A stretch of DNA of 64,000 bases from Ascidia mentula (GCA_947561715.1 OX387202.1:3720001-3784000); one strand, 5' to 3'. Numbered from the stretch's first letter, positions 25,026-37,452 are shown. Numbers and translations: made by a program. The notes: generated by a model from the letters alone, not told the origin.

Positions 25026-25859
25026 AACTCCAACTTTATCTGTTGTCGATATTTCAGCGCCTATGATATGTTTGACATATTAATTTGATAGTGGCTGCTT
25101 TGTCAGGTTCAGTAAGGGTTATGAAGCTGCCAAGTTGATGCATGAAACAGTAATGCTAGCCAAACACAGTTCTTGATAATAATGTTTCCTGGTAATCAAT
25201 AAATGTGCAATATTTTCTGAAATCAATACAACCACACTACTTTACTGATATATGAACTATTTGACGAAGATAAAAAACACCATCGTTTATTTTGATTTCA
25301 AACTTTCAAAATCCAAGAAATGCCTGCATTAAAACCATTTGAATGAAATAGCTGCAATACAAAAAATAGGACATCGTCATTTAAACGATTCTGGATGCTT
25401 AAATGCACAAGCAATTTACAAACTCTGCTTGGAAACAAGAAATGGAATTTTATGGAATTGAAGAAATCACATAGTTAAAAATCCAGTTGTGCATTTAACC
25501 ACCCAGAATCGTTTGAATGGAAAAAAATAGAATTTCTTGGAATTGAAGAAATCAAATGATTACATTACTCAAGTTTAGTTTGCCGGAAAATCTTAAAAAC
25601 TTCCAATTGTAAACGAGGCCGTTTGCAATCATTGACAGCAACGAGTATTTGAACAACAGACAGGTGGGCTAGTTTACGACAGACCTGTGCGCCAAGCAAG
25701 GGAGTTTGCTTTGAGGGGAACATATTGGTATTAATGGTAGGTTAAAGCTTCCTATACCTAGTGTGAAGTGGGTACGTTAAAGGGGTAAGGTAAAAGAGAG
25801 TTCGTATAAAGGTAAATCAGTGTGATAATATTTATATCAGGTAATACTGCTGTATGTGT

Positions 25860-25985
25860 TGCTTAAACAACCAACAAAACCATCAAATTTAATCTGTTGG
25901 CTAAACTTTTATTCAGTTAATGCAAACAATTGCGTTTACTTTAGGCTCGTGACTGCTATGTCACTAGTTTCGTGTAACAATACAT
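25860..25985 (+). promoter_or_regulatory. Promoter-like module, copy 2
   Basis: Carries CTCGTGACTGCTATGTCAC at 25946-25964, then TAGTTTCGTGTAAC. Shares with copy 1 the lead-in AAACAACCAACAAAAC. Lies about 150 bp upstream of the ATG at 26128, a plausible promoter position. Confidence 0.4.
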
Positions 25986-26127
25986 TGGAAAGTTAATTTT
26001 TAAACATGCAACTGATGCAAACCAAACAAACTTATTGCTACAAATGTTTTAACAACGATTGAAAAAAGCGGATTTTTAATGTTTTCGAATTCAACCTAAG
26101 TCTGTTTCAGGTCCTGAATTGATCATC

Positions 26128-29100
26128 ATGAATCGAACAACTATAATTACTGGATTGCTTTTAACATTATCACTCGTGTTTGCAATGACAAGTGTCATCT
26201 TACCTCACTGGGCGGATGGTGGTGGATTATTTTGTAAGAAATCCAACTAGTAGTAGACCTGTAACAATTCAGTGACATAATAAACAGTTCCAGATAAAAA
26301 AAATCGGTTTAGAAAACTCAAAATCTTTTCGTGGAAGGGTTTTAACGTAATTTTATTCTCCATAAATCTTAGATTTCGAACATTTGTTCCTTCAGATATG
26401 TCATACCCAGCAAAGAAAGCCACCGCCGCGATGTTAATACTTGGAATTCTTTGTCATTTCGTTTCTGTATTTCTTTTCATTACTTCCATTATGTGTGAAT
26501 CCCAGGAGTCAATGGTGGCAAACCTGTTTACAACAGTTGGTGCAAGTAAGTTTTTTCATTTGGAAATAAATACTAATTACTTATCAACAGTAACCATTCA
26601 ATATAATTTTGCATCCAATGTAACCAAATGGTAAAACTGTGTAGACATAACCTACTAGAAAACAAGTATAAAAATGTTGTTTGCAGCTGTGTTTTACATG
26701 ATTGCGGTTGCTGTGTTCGGGAGTCCCAGAGGTTTAGATGGAGACGGAGGAAATCGCGGACCAAGTTATGCTTTGCTTTGCATCGCATTTGCCCTTAGCT
26801 TTTGTTGCCTCTTTGGCATCTGTGGTGTTTTACATGAGAATGAGGGTAACCGTTATCAGTTATAACTGTTGGTTTATCTCAAATTATTTGTCAGTTGGTA
26901 TTCATAATTCGATTGTCACTATGAAAATTTCATTATTTCATATAATCATGGGGTTTGCAGGCTTGGCAGCCCAGGCAACGCAGCCCAGCTGGATCAACCA
27001 CTTTTTCCTGACAAGTCGGAGCAAGATTTAAACAATCAAGCTCCCGGTGAGGTTTGAACTCACGACCCTGGGCTAACCAGGCCCAACGCTCTACCAACTA
27101 CAGGAGCTCAGTGGTTTACCGGGGTATATTGTGGTCAAGGTACACTGGTGTGCAAGCTCACAACTTGCCAGGCATTCTTCACACATACGTAGGGGATCTC
27201 TACCACCGTATCAGATAACGCAGTAATATTTCATGCAATGGCATGATAGGCAGGATCGCCCATCGCGATACTTTAGCTGTGATCGCCAAGCAAGGACCTG
27301 CGCAGTGGGGCGATGCTGTCTATCATGCCATTTCATGAAATATTACTGCGTTAGTTTTTACTTTCTTTGCTTGATTTAAATTTGCATCGCGACGTAGTTC
27401 CCGATGATAGTGCACAAAATAAGTTTTCCAAGACGAGATTTACTTGCATTAGTTTAACTGCACTGCGGAAGGTACTTGATTTGCACAAGTATTTAAGCCA
27501 TGATAGGTAATCTCTGCTTGGTTTTTGTTTACTGAAGAGGGTGACGAAACAAAACGTAATAAAATGTCGGATCATTTTGTTTTTAAAAATGATTGTTCTG
27601 TATTAACCAAGCCATTGGGACAATGCAAGCACCACAGGTGGGTTTAACTTACAATGACATTTGTTCGTCCACACAGGAAATCGACAAGATGAAAGTCGAA
27701 GAAGATTGCTGGCCGAAAACGTCCAAGAACAACAACATCGACAACAAGAACCACAAAGGAATCGACAACGGGAACAACTAGAAAATCATAGACAGCCACG
27801 AACAAGACAAGAAGACAGAATAAGACAACAACAAGAAGAAAGGGAGAGAGAGCAACTGCCAAGACAGAGGGAAGTACAACAACAACAACAACTGAATGAA
27901 GCATATTTATATGAACAATATCAAAACGAACCGAATCTTCAGCAATATGAAGACGAAGAAGAGATTGGTCAACAACAAGAAAGGTTACAACAGCAGCAGA
28001 ACTCTACAGGTAAGTGCATTACCCTCACCTTTGCGCTAAGTTTAAATGTAATTAATCGTTTTCTTAGTTTATCCGGACACATGGTCACCAATGGAAACCT
28101 ATATAGAGTTCGTTGTGCTTGAGGAAGGTTGTGATGAGTTCGTGGACGTGTACAAAAAGTTTCAGTGCGGCTATCAACAAGAGCTTATTACGGTAAAAGG
28201 AATGTTGCAGCGAAAATAAGGTTGTTCCACTGGATGCATACTACTCGTTTCTGTTATGAGTTGCAGAGGTTTTCAAGCGCCTTTCTGCGTTCGGTCTGTA
28301 TTCTTATGTGAGAACGCGGTAGCTAACTGATTGTTTTATGAAATTCCATGAATTTAATTCTGCGTTAGCCGTTGTGTTTTATTGATCGCTCAAAATGCTG
28401 ATAGGCCGTTTTAGGAGATTTACGTAAACGATATCACCGCTAACAATATTTCCAACAGATTGAACGAGTTCAGAACAAGAGTCTGTATGCCCAGTTCCAA
28501 ACGCAGAAGACGTTCGTTGCAGAAGAACTCTATCACTACGGATTAGAGCACATTCCTGTTACAAGGGAACTTTTCCACGGAACCAAAAAAGATTCTTTGG
28601 AAAGTATCTGCCAGAGCGGATTCGACAGAAGTTACAGTGGTGACAACGGTAAGCAGAAACGAAATTAAACAGCTACAAATTTAAATAAGCTTTCTGGTTC
28701 GATAAAAACGCATCTGATAGTTCTTGTATAAAGTTGAAAAAAGAGTTGTCATGAAATAAATATAATTCAAATGTCCGTCATCAAGTTGGTTTGACAAAGA
28801 CGAATGTACAAAAACCAAAAAAATATAACGAAGTTAATTATTAATGCCTCCGTTTTGTTTGTTGGTCAGCTGCTGCATATGGAGATGGAGTTTACTTTGC
28901 AACAACTTCTGATTATTCCGATCAATTTGCACAAGAAGATGAACATGGAATTCGACGAATGCTGTTTGTTGAAGTGATTACTGGTCTTTACTGCCTAGGT
29001 TATGAAGGCATGCGCCATCTTCTTACAGTTAAGAATGAAGCTCCGTACCACAGTGCAGTCGACAATATTAGCAACCCTACTAAATACATTGTGTTTCGAG

Positions 29101-29141
29101 ACGCTGGAGCGTATCCCAGTTACGTCATCACTTATAGATGA
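26128..29141 (+). CDS. Claudin-like four-helix unit fused to coiled coil and PARP14/15-type domain
   Basis: Model: 26128-26233, 26396-26545, 26687-26845, 26975-27046, 27677-28009, 28068-28192, 28459-28648, 28870-29141; all junctions keep frame, about 468 residues. Residues 1-138 form a claudin/PMP22-like unit with four hydrophobic helices (LLLTLSLVFAMTSVILPHW; MLILGILCHFVSVFLF; VFYMIAVAVFGS; LLCIAFALSFCCLFGICGV); its first loop is short and lacks the claudin cysteine pair. Residues ~163-273 are a Gln/Arg/Glu-rich coiled coil. Residues ~274-468 are the catalytic domain: YPDTWSPME lead-in, IERVQNKSLY, LFHGT, GDGVYFA, YPSYVITYR. Claudin topology would put coil and enzyme in the cytosol. The reading frame stays open upstream of the ATG to an acceptor, so an earlier exon may exist. 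Exon 26975-27046 is doubtful: its donor lies in a tRNA-like repeat. AATAAA at about 29165. Confidence 0.82.
27040..27107 (-). repeat. tRNA-derived SINE head or tRNA pseudogene
   Basis: On the minus strand the segment folds as a tRNA lacking the 5' half of the D-arm: acceptor GCTCCTG pairs with CGGGAGC, an anticodon stem TGGGC/GCCCA has a seven-base loop whose triplet would be GGT (Thr), and a perfect T-arm GTGAG-TTCAAAC-CTCAC follows. The truncated D-arm and its intronic location argue for a SINE head, not a working tRNA gene. Confidence 0.6.
27216..27353. mobile_element. Short palindromic MITE (138 bp)
   Basis: Terminal inverted repeats of about 45-50 bp start TAACGCAGTAATATTTCATG at the left and mirror this at the right end (CATGAAATATTACTGCGTTA); the middle is GC-richer. 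It lies in the intron before the coiled-coil exon of the claudin-PARP gene. The TAA/TTA ends could be the target duplication. Confidence 0.8.
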
Positions 29142-30630
29142 ATTTTAGGCCTTTTATTTTCTGAAATAAATCAGCCTAGACGGGAGCAGGGGTAATGAGA
29201 CTATTTCTATGTAGGCTTAACTTGTTTTTGAACAAACCAATGTATTTTGATTCGTCTTAAAAATGAGCATAAATCACATGTAAGTTATTTTTGTTTGATG
29301 GTCATACAATGGTCATTTTCCGAATATTAAAAGATATTAAAAAGATGATTCGTTGTATATAGTTGTTTCAGTATAGTTTCCATCATCGCTTTTAACGCGA
29401 TGAACTCGATGCCTAAATTCGCGACATTTCTTGCATACATGAAATTTCTTTGAGCGATGTTTGAATAATTTAAATTGTGTTATAAGCGGACAGTCAACCA
29501 CTATCAGAATCCATGCTGATTTGCAACGCTTCAATGTATCAAGCTTGCGAGAATCGCTCTCGGTGGAGTTTGGTCAGACAAGTAAACACGCCGACTGTGC
29601 CAATGTGCAGTCACATATTATTAAGCGAGTTATTTGTATGAGGTTTTACATATTCCTCGCCCTTTGTCTTCAAAAACTAACATTGTTTTAATCACACACA
29701 TATCACCCAAGTTAAACTATGATATGCCATGTATAGTGATTCAACACAAGTACAGTATCATAAATATTTGATGAAACAAATAACGTAGCAGTCACATGCG
29801 GTAAGTAAAAACGATGTTTTGGATTGTTATTCTGTTCAGGTCTGGATTATGAACCTTCAGTTCAGGTCCGGATATTAAATCCTATTTATTGCTGGAATAT
29901 GACGTGTTTAATGTTTTTTAAAATTGATTTGTTTCTTTGGTATTTTCCAAATTACTGGGTATGAATTCACCAATTTGGTTTACTTCTAATATAAGCAAAA
30001 AGTGCCATCTTGTCACATTTGGCCGACGAAAATTCGCGTGGAATTTTTTCCGAATTTGCATTGCTGCAAAATGACTCGAGTATAAACCGAAGTATAATCA
30101 CAAACTAATCGGTGATACTCGTCATAATGCGAAACGTCCACGTCTAAAATTGTTGAATTTGTTGCAGTTTTGGCAACGTTAAAATCCTGGATGAGGTTCA
30201 CCATGTCGGCACACCATCTTGTTCGGTGAGAATCCACGAGCAATTAAATTGCACCAATTATGGTATATATGTGGTAATTTCCATAATATGCCATGATAAA
30301 TATGTGGGACAAACATCAAAATAAAATAAGTTTTTCACCAGTATCAAGTGAAACTAACAGAAGTTTCGAATTGAAGTCAGCTGATTTGTTAGCAATATTG
30401 AAAAATCGATTTCGCCTGAACGGGCAGTTTTCCACCAGTTGACAAACTCCTTTCTCCTGGTTTTGAAGTAATTCAATCCTTCAATTGATTTCATTAGGAT
30501 TGCAGGGTTCGCAGGCCAAGCATTGTAGCCTAACTGGTCCTTGCAACTTGCATCTTGTATGCGGGAAATGGCTGCTGCATATGATATAAAGGAAATTTTG
30601 AATATAAAATATCATCCTACTAGCTCAGCG
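29142..30630. other. Intergenic, little recognised
   Basis: No intact gene. At 30495-30540 a ~45-bp segment (GGTTCGCAGGCCAAGCATTG) resembles the sequence at 26960-27000 beside the tRNA-like repeat, which suggests a shared SINE body or a relic of the same exon. Confidence 0.4.
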
Positions 30631-30931
30631 TTAGGCTCTACAAACACCTGTATAAGCTTGAAGATTGGCTTCCATTGCTTTCATCTTTGCTTCAAATCGC
30701 CTGAATTCATCTTCCCAGGTGTTACTGGCACCGGGCTCTCCTTTCGGTCTCTAGACACCACGAGATCCAACAGCTCCCGGTGGACTCCGTTTTCCAGGAG
30801 GACACGGTGGTCCTGGTATCGGATCTTCGTTGCTTCCTCCACAAGTAAGGATGACCTGATTCGCTGCACAAGCCGAGAGTCAAACAATTTAACAAAATCA
30901 AAGCAATGTTTGTGAATTCTGATTTTACCAT
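30631..30931 (-). pseudogene. Broken secreted collagen-like (collectin/ficolin-type) gene fragment
   Basis: From 30931 the minus strand encodes a signal-peptide-like start (MVKSEFTNIALILLNCLTLG and on). After a one-base frame change the same strand reads a Gly-X-Y run (PGPPCPPGKRSPPGAVGSRG), then a TAG stop near 30754, then PKGEPGA and an amphipathic stretch (FRRFEAKMKAMEANL) before the next stop at 30631. Two glycine positions are mutated (to Cys and Ser). Signal peptide, collagen stem and coiled neck in this order are typical of soluble pattern-recognition lectins; the lectin head is absent. Frame change, stop and Gly losses mark it as non-functional, unless an unseen splice resolves the shift. 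Confidence 0.6.
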
Positions 30932-31849
30932 TTTTTATATTTTAAGTTTTGAATGTAGAAACGAAAAGTTCGACTACGATTCTTCCCAGACGCGTTTTTG
31001 TAGCGTGAAGGCCGTGACAGACGAACGGGTGAATAATCTAAAGTCGTACTTCTATCACGACATGCTTTGATTTGAAGTTATCGGTAGACTGATCGATTAT
31101 TAAGCTGTCCCGTAAAACACTCTCCGCCTTAGAACGAAGGCTGAAACAGATTAAGACGCTTGCTTTTTCTCTTCGCCGAAAACGAGTCGGATCGGCGAGT
31201 CAGCTTCGAAGCTGTCTTAAACTGTAATGTAAACGGGGGAAAAAGTTTCATCGCAACACCTTTCTCAGTTGCCTTGTAGCATTTTCCTTGCAAAAAAATA
31301 CAACATCTCTATTTTATTAAATCAATAGAATCTTTCTTACATTACGTCCTGCAAAGAAAAGACTGTGTTCGGTAACATGGTAGTTTCATCAATTAATCTA
31401 TCAACAGCTTGACCAATAGTGGAAGTACTTTGTTTTGCTTCGTCCGATCTTTCGCAAAAAGAAAACAGTTGCTGTAGTCCCCACACAAAGTTCATACAAT
31501 GATCTTAAAACCAAATTTTTTTCGCAGTGTTGGCATTGATGTCAGAAGGTTCTTCTTTTGGTGTGGTTTTCATATCTTCACAACATGACTAAAGAATTAA
31601 GTTTTGTTTTTTATTTAACCAATTATATGTTATCTCAGTCTTTTTGCAGATTTCCAGCGCCCCGCATTTGTTGATTGTCGATAGTCGTCACGTCGCCTGT
31701 CTGAGTTTCTGTGTCCGCGAATTTTGGCTGCAGTTTTTGTTGATGTCGCAACTTGGTAAAATTTTTCGTGACACTTCAAGTTGTTCTTGGTTCTAAAGCA
31801 GAAACTGCTGTAACTTCCATGAACAAATTACACTTCTTATTTAAAATGT

Positions 31850-32110
31850 CTTTGTTCTAGGAAATATAGTAATCACAACTTCAGCAACATCTGTATTAAG
31901 TTAACTGCTACAGTAATCTATGACTTACATGTTCACTTTATACTGCTCAAAGCCAGCTGTAATCTGTGTAATTTCGTAGCGGTACTTCTTGTTAGCTTGG
32001 AATATTAAAACACAAAGGAAAGCAATCGTTGCTGGCGCGGTCGTTAACTGTAATACCTGTTTAAGTGTGTTTCTCTGCGCTGCAAAGAAAGACTTCCTGT
32101 TCAACCTGAA
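31850..32110 (+). repeat. Duplicated non-coding block, copy 1
   Basis: Aligns directly with 37860-38120: both contain ACTTCAGCAACATCTGTATT, TAGCTTGGAATATTAAAAC and GGAAAGCAATCGTT. The two copies flank the minus-strand claudin-PARP gene, one on each side, in the same orientation. A weaker third copy lies at about 40730-41040. Confidence 0.75.
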
Positions 32111-32606
32111 AAATTTAATTTTGGCTCTTGCCAGAGGAGCTTTAAATTATTGAGTAATATGCCTGGTAGAATCAGCAATAAGCTTTTCAAACCTGGTTGA
32201 AGTGATTTGACCTGTATTTTTGTATTATGGACAAACAACAAAAGTTGTTTTTCGAGAATAATCAAAGCACGTATAAATCACAGAAAGATAAGTTGCACAC
32301 TAGTATGAACAAAAATATGACGAATTATTGTAAAATATACTTTGAAAGATTGAATTTTGTATTAAAAAATGCACATTAGCTTTCGCGAGAACCTCTCGCT
32401 TCATCAAGTGTACATAAACACCATGCTATACAACAAACAAGTGCAAGACGGTCAAAGAAAAAGGCCTGAGGAAAGCGAGAGGTACGTGAGAAAGCTTGTT
32501 TGCATTTTTTTTTAGTACAAAAGTCAGACTTCTCAAAAAGAGTGCCAATATAAGACATGCCATTGCATTATTTTTTAGTAGCACAATTACTATAATTAGC
32601 GAAAAC

Positions 32607-35600
32607 TCATCGATAAGTGATAATGTAAGTTGGATACGCTCCAGCGTCTTGGAACACAATGTACTTAGTGGGGTTGCTGATGTTGTCAACTGCACTGTGG
32701 TACGGAGCTTCATTCTTGACTGTAGGAAGGAGGCGCATGCCTTCATAACCTAAGCAGTAATGACCAGTAACAACTTCAGCAAAGAGCATTCGGCGAATTC
32801 CATTTTCATCTTCGTGTGCAAATTGATCGGAATAATCAGAAGTTGTTGCAAAGTAAGATCCATCTCCATATGCAGCAGCTGACCAACAAAACAATTGGAA
32901 ATATTATTAATTTAATAACGTTCTAAATAATGAAGTTTAAAACCAACATTTAAAACAAATGACTATTAAACTTTAAATAAAACTTCTGGTAAAACTTAAT
33001 TTACTTTTGCAATCCACCTTCATATGGACAAAGAGTAAATGCGTACACCAAGGAAGATATAAGACAGTTGCTCCCGTGGTGTTTTTTTACTTTCAGATAA
33101 ATAATATGAACAGTGTGTAATTAAATAGAGCCATCAGATATGATAGAGGCAACCTTGAAATAACATTTTGATTTGTAGATTGCGTTATAATTTAGTTACT
33201 TACCGTTTGCACCACTGTAACTTCTGTTAAATCCGTTCTTGCATATACTTTCCAAAGAATCTTTTTTGGTACCGTGAAAAAGTTCCTTTGTAACAGGAAT
33301 GTGCTTTAATCCGTAGCGATAGAGTTGATCTTTCACAAACTTCTTCTGTACTTTAAATTGGGCATACAGCCGCGTGTTTTGAACTCGTTCAATCTGTTGA
33401 GTTAAAGATGTTTTTTTTTTCGAACAACCGCTTTACTTTTTACTTTTGCTTACGGGGATTTACTTTAAATAAAGCCACCACAGTTCACAGTTCACAGGAC
33501 CTTAACAAAACAACTTTCATTACCGTGATGAGTTGTTGAAGGTAAGAACACCTAAACTTGCTTTTCACATCCAAGAACTCCTGGGAATATTCCTCTACCT
33601 TCTCGAACTTTAAATAGTAACCGCTTTTCATTGACGACCAGTTGTGTGGAAACTCTGCTTAAAAAATATAACAAAACGTTTTAAGATATTGCCTCTGGCA
33701 TGAGTGTAATCCACTTACCTGTTGAGTGTCGCAGACTTAGCTGCTGTAACCCTTCTTGTTGCAGGCGCGCCTGTTGTGCTTGTTGCTGTTGATGCTCACG
33801 CTTTATTTTTTCTATTTGCTGTACTTGATGTATTCGTTGTTGTTCTTGTTCCCATTGAAGTTGACGCAGTTGTCGTTCTTGTTCTTCCTGTTTTATTTCT
33901 TGTTCTCGTTGCTTTCGTCGCAGACGTTTTACTTCTTTGTCGTGTTGTAGTTTTTGGTTTTGTTGTTCTTGTAAGAGTTGGTCAATTCCTTCTTCGTATT
34001 CCATTTCTTGAAGATCCAGTTCGATTTGATATTGTTCATGTAAATATGTTTCATTAATTTGTTGTTGTTGTAATTCCCATTGTCTTTGCTGTTCTTCTCT
34101 CTCCCTTTCTTCTTCTTGTCTTCGTCTTTCTCTTTCTTCTCTTCTTTTTTTCTCTTGTTTCTTACGTTGTTTTCTCTCTATCTCTTGTTGTTGTTGTTGC
34201 ATATTTTGTTGTTGGAGCCGTCGTATATCTTCATCTCGTTGTCGTTGTTGTTCTAGGTGATCATTGTCCATTAATCTTTCATCACTTTGATTTTCTGTTT
34301 GCAAGAAGAATGTTATATTAGAGTCCAATTGTAAGTTCAGGTATTTCATTAACTAAACATCACATTATCAAGAAAGTTTAACATTTAGAAACACACTCGG
34401 TATTAAGGCAAATTTATGTCGACGTTTTATTAATAGCTAAGTACGTCGTTGCAGGTGAAATTGCCATACAAAATGTTTGAAAGGCTCATTTCGTAAATTG
34501 CAATTCTTATGGTGCGCAAACTACTATCGAAAATGGCTTGATGATGATTGAATGTCTTCAGAAAAAAACCTGGGTTGACTGGTCCAAGTTTAACAACATT
34601 TTGTGACTTGAAATCATAAACAAATTAACAATGTTATAATATGCGTTGTTGTTGATCTCTCTGTTTTAAAAGAAAAGTAAGACTACCAGCAAGATTTCCT
34701 TTAAATCCACAATAACAAGCAAGGAGGCTTGCAACGAAAGCAATGCAGAGTTGAGTGTAACACGACCCTCTTGAAAAGCCATCACTCCAATCCATTGCCA
34801 GGGGACTACCGAACACAGCAACAGCAATCATATAAAAGATGACTGCAAATAAACATGTAAAATATAACACGTTCGCCGTTTGGTTGAATTGATTTCACAA
34901 ATGCAATTTATAAATCCAGGTGTAAAATTTGACAAGGACCATTACGGATCCAAATTTATGCGCTTGTTACGCTTTTGCTTGCAAATTTATCTGGATTTTC
35001 TCAATAAAGCAAAGAGATCTTAAACAAATACTGTTTGACTTTACAAATAGGTTGGTTATACGTGCGCTTTTCACAGGAAAGTTTGCAAACTCACCAGTTA
35101 ACACATTAGTGACTCTCATTGTTATCAGCGTACATTCGTCCTCACAGCAACAATAAAAGCTAAAAGAGATGAGTGAAATGGACTGGAAAATTATTCCAAT
35201 TATCAACATGGCAGCTGTTGCTTTGCTTGCAGGGTTTTGTTCGCCTGTTGAAACGGAAGGGTTTTGTTCGCCTGTCTAACGGAAGACCATTAGGCTACAT
35301 CCCAAAACATATTTCATTTAGATTTCAAAATACCGAATAATTAAAATACGTTAAAGGTCGCCTCAATAAATACACTGTTTTTTTTAAAATGTTTTGCAAG
35401 TTATTGTGAAGGAACCAACCTCTTGAAAATAGTCCAGTGGCATCAGTAGACCAGTATGGTAAGATTATCGCCGTCATTGCCAGAGTTAGTGACAAAGCCA
35501 TCAACATTCCTGCATATGCGAAATGATTTTCGGAGAATTTATTATGTCCATTGTGTGCTGCAGAATGAAAAACCGTCAAAAATTCTTGTAGCTTAAAACT

Positions 35601-37452
35601 AAGTACGTTATTTGCAAAGTAGCCATTTAGAAGGGAAAAAAGTGTGTCGATGGTTTATTTAAGTTACTATTTGACTTGACAGAAGTTTTTTTAATTTACA
35701 ACTAGTCAGTGCTACCTTCGTCATCTTCCCAAGCACTGCAGATACCAACGAGACAGAAAAAGTAAAAGGCGAATGCAATGCACAGCAGAATATAACTTGA
35801 TCCGCGATTCCATTCATATGCGCCAGAATTTTCTTCTAATCCTTCTAAACCTTTCGAACTTCCAAAAACAGCAACGGCAATCATATAAAATACAACTGAA
35901 AACAAACAGTTTATATTTCTTCTTAGGAATGCCTCCCCCATGCCACGCATAGAAATAATGTGTTTACATTTTGTTTTGTTTCAGGCAAGTAAACAAATAA
36001 CACAGTTTTAACACAGTTTCACAAAACAACAATTAGGAACCCAACGGATCGATGATTGTCCCGAAGGTTCTGCAGCAAAACGTTATGTCATTTTATGTTA
36101 AATTGTGAAATTTACTTACTTCGCGTACGTGCGCATATGATATTTTGGGTCAATCGCTTCGTTTCTATCCGACATATGGGTTAATCTCTGACATATGTGC
36201 AAATCGGCTTTGGGTTTTAATTTCACATCGACATTTTTAATAATCCTCTCGAATTCATTGTTTTATGTAATCTCAATAACCGTATATATTTTGATGGCCG
36301 TAAGCCACAAAAGTACGAAGCGAGAAAACTCACTATGCGAGAGAACGAAGACAAAAAGACAAAAGCAATTGAAACATAACTCTCGTCGCTGCATTTTAAC
36401 GTTGTATGTTGTGAACCAAGGTATGTTTCTTTATCGTTTTCAATTTTGATTAAAAAGTCGCAAAGGCAGTTCTTGGCAGATGTTTTTAATAGTCTTAGGA
36501 GTCAGATAAATGGCGAGTGTTCTCTCTACACACCCGGTCCCTGCAGTTCCACAAAGTGGAAATCTGTGTGCCAGCTAGTTCAAAAGCTAGCGCAGTGCCA
36601 GAGTCAACACCTGCACTGATGAGAGCTTATAGGCCGAAACAGTGTCTAACAGCAGTCTGCAGCTCATAATTCATATCGTGTTTATTTTTCCCCATTGTAA
36701 GCTGAATCAACGGAATGCTTGGAGAGAAATAATCAACAAATCATTTCAAATAATGTGATTCACACACTTTACGAACGATGCTGTTTATATTAAAATGCAA
36801 ATTATATCGTATTGTTTATTAAACTCACTTGCTCCAATTGAAGTGAACAAGTTAACTACCATGACATCCTTTTCTCGACAAAAAACATAACCAATGAACA
36901 GAAACGTAGAAACCAAGTGAAGTATAATTCCAAGTATCACCATACCGGCTATGGCTCTCCTTGCTGGGCTTAACATATCTAAAAAATTAAATATCAAGAT
37001 TTCTAGAGATAAAAAGCTACCTCAAAGCTACATGCATTATGGTACAACAGTATCACATCAATTTGTGGAAGGGAATTGTTGTTATAAAAACTTGTTTTAG
37101 TAAGACACACCGCGATGGCGACGCATTAATTATGATAAGAAGCACATACACTTTTATTTGAAATTAACGTCGGAATTGACCTAGCTTAATTGCTGCTCTA
37201 ACAGATTGTTACGCGGCGCCTTTAAAACACGTTAAACGCCACACCAGGACGAATGAACGTTTGGAAACACTGGGTTAGTAGGTTCTTACGTTTTGGTGCA
37301 GCGCTGCACGTATTATTTCCACAGTAGAGAAACAATCCGAGAAAATTTCCACTCGACGATTCCTCAGCCCAGTGTGGCAAGATAGCACTTGTCATTGCAA
37401 GGACGAGGGCTGAGGTTAGAAATATTCCGGTGAAATATGTTGGTGAATTCAT
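32607..37452 (-). CDS. Double claudin-like (eight-helix) coiled-coil PARP protein
   Basis: Exons in minus order: 37290-37452, 36829-36978, 35716-35895, 35420-35557, 35095-35244, 34687-34842, 33719-34294, 33524-33654, 33204-33393, 32607-32878; every junction keeps frame, giving about 701 residues. Unit 1 (1-164) has claudin hallmarks: W before GLFLYC and a paired cysteine (YCGNNTC), then helices and FYMIAVAVFGS. Unit 2 (165-312) repeats the plan (LTLAMTAIILPYW; FYMIAVAVFGS) without the cysteine pair. Residues 313-504 are a long Gln/Glu/Arg coiled coil. The PARP domain (505-701) shows NWSSMKS, IERVQNTRLY, LFHGT, GDGSYFA and YPTYIITYR, so H-Y-hydrophobic, the mono-ADP-ribosyltransferase pattern. 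Exon 3 reads through its donor into a stop after GSTD, so a stand-alone four-helix isoform is possible. The donor after exon 4 (GTTGGT) is weak. Same architecture as the gene at 54100. Confidence 0.85.
36515..36672. mobile_element. MITE half-copy (12.4-kb family)
   Basis: Contains CCACAAAGTGGAAATCTGTG and, toward the end, CACTGATGAG...GGCCGAAACAGTGT and CTGCAGCTC, matching the outer-arm motifs of the element at 12412. It lies in the intron between the second and third exons of the minus-strand claudin-PARP gene. Confidence 0.65.

Larger units (their letters stand above)
24178..26127. other. Intergenic with two copies of a promoter-like module
   Basis: No coding sequence recognised. It holds two related ~120-bp blocks (24900-25025 and 25860-25985), each with an E-box-like/CRE-like pair, the second about 150 bp upstream of the claudin-PARP gene start at 26128. 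Short near-duplicated A-rich segments also occur around 25380-25550 (AATCGTTT... and GAATTGAAGAAATCA in two copies). Confidence 0.5.

Noticed and set aside
27040..27107. Functional tRNA-Thr gene
   Set aside because: The D-arm is truncated and the element sits in an intron; a SINE head or pseudogene fits better.
33722..34057. Plus-strand hydrophobic ORF (VALFFL-like runs)
   Set aside because: Complement of the Gln/Glu-rich coiled-coil exon on the minus strand; same explanation for hydrophobic minus ORFs at 59586-60069.
34634..34870. Stand-alone 78-residue membrane protein ending at 34634
   Set aside because: The frame past 34687 is better explained as read-through of a donor (GCTG|GTAGTC) that joins in frame to the coil exon; kept only as a possible alternative end.
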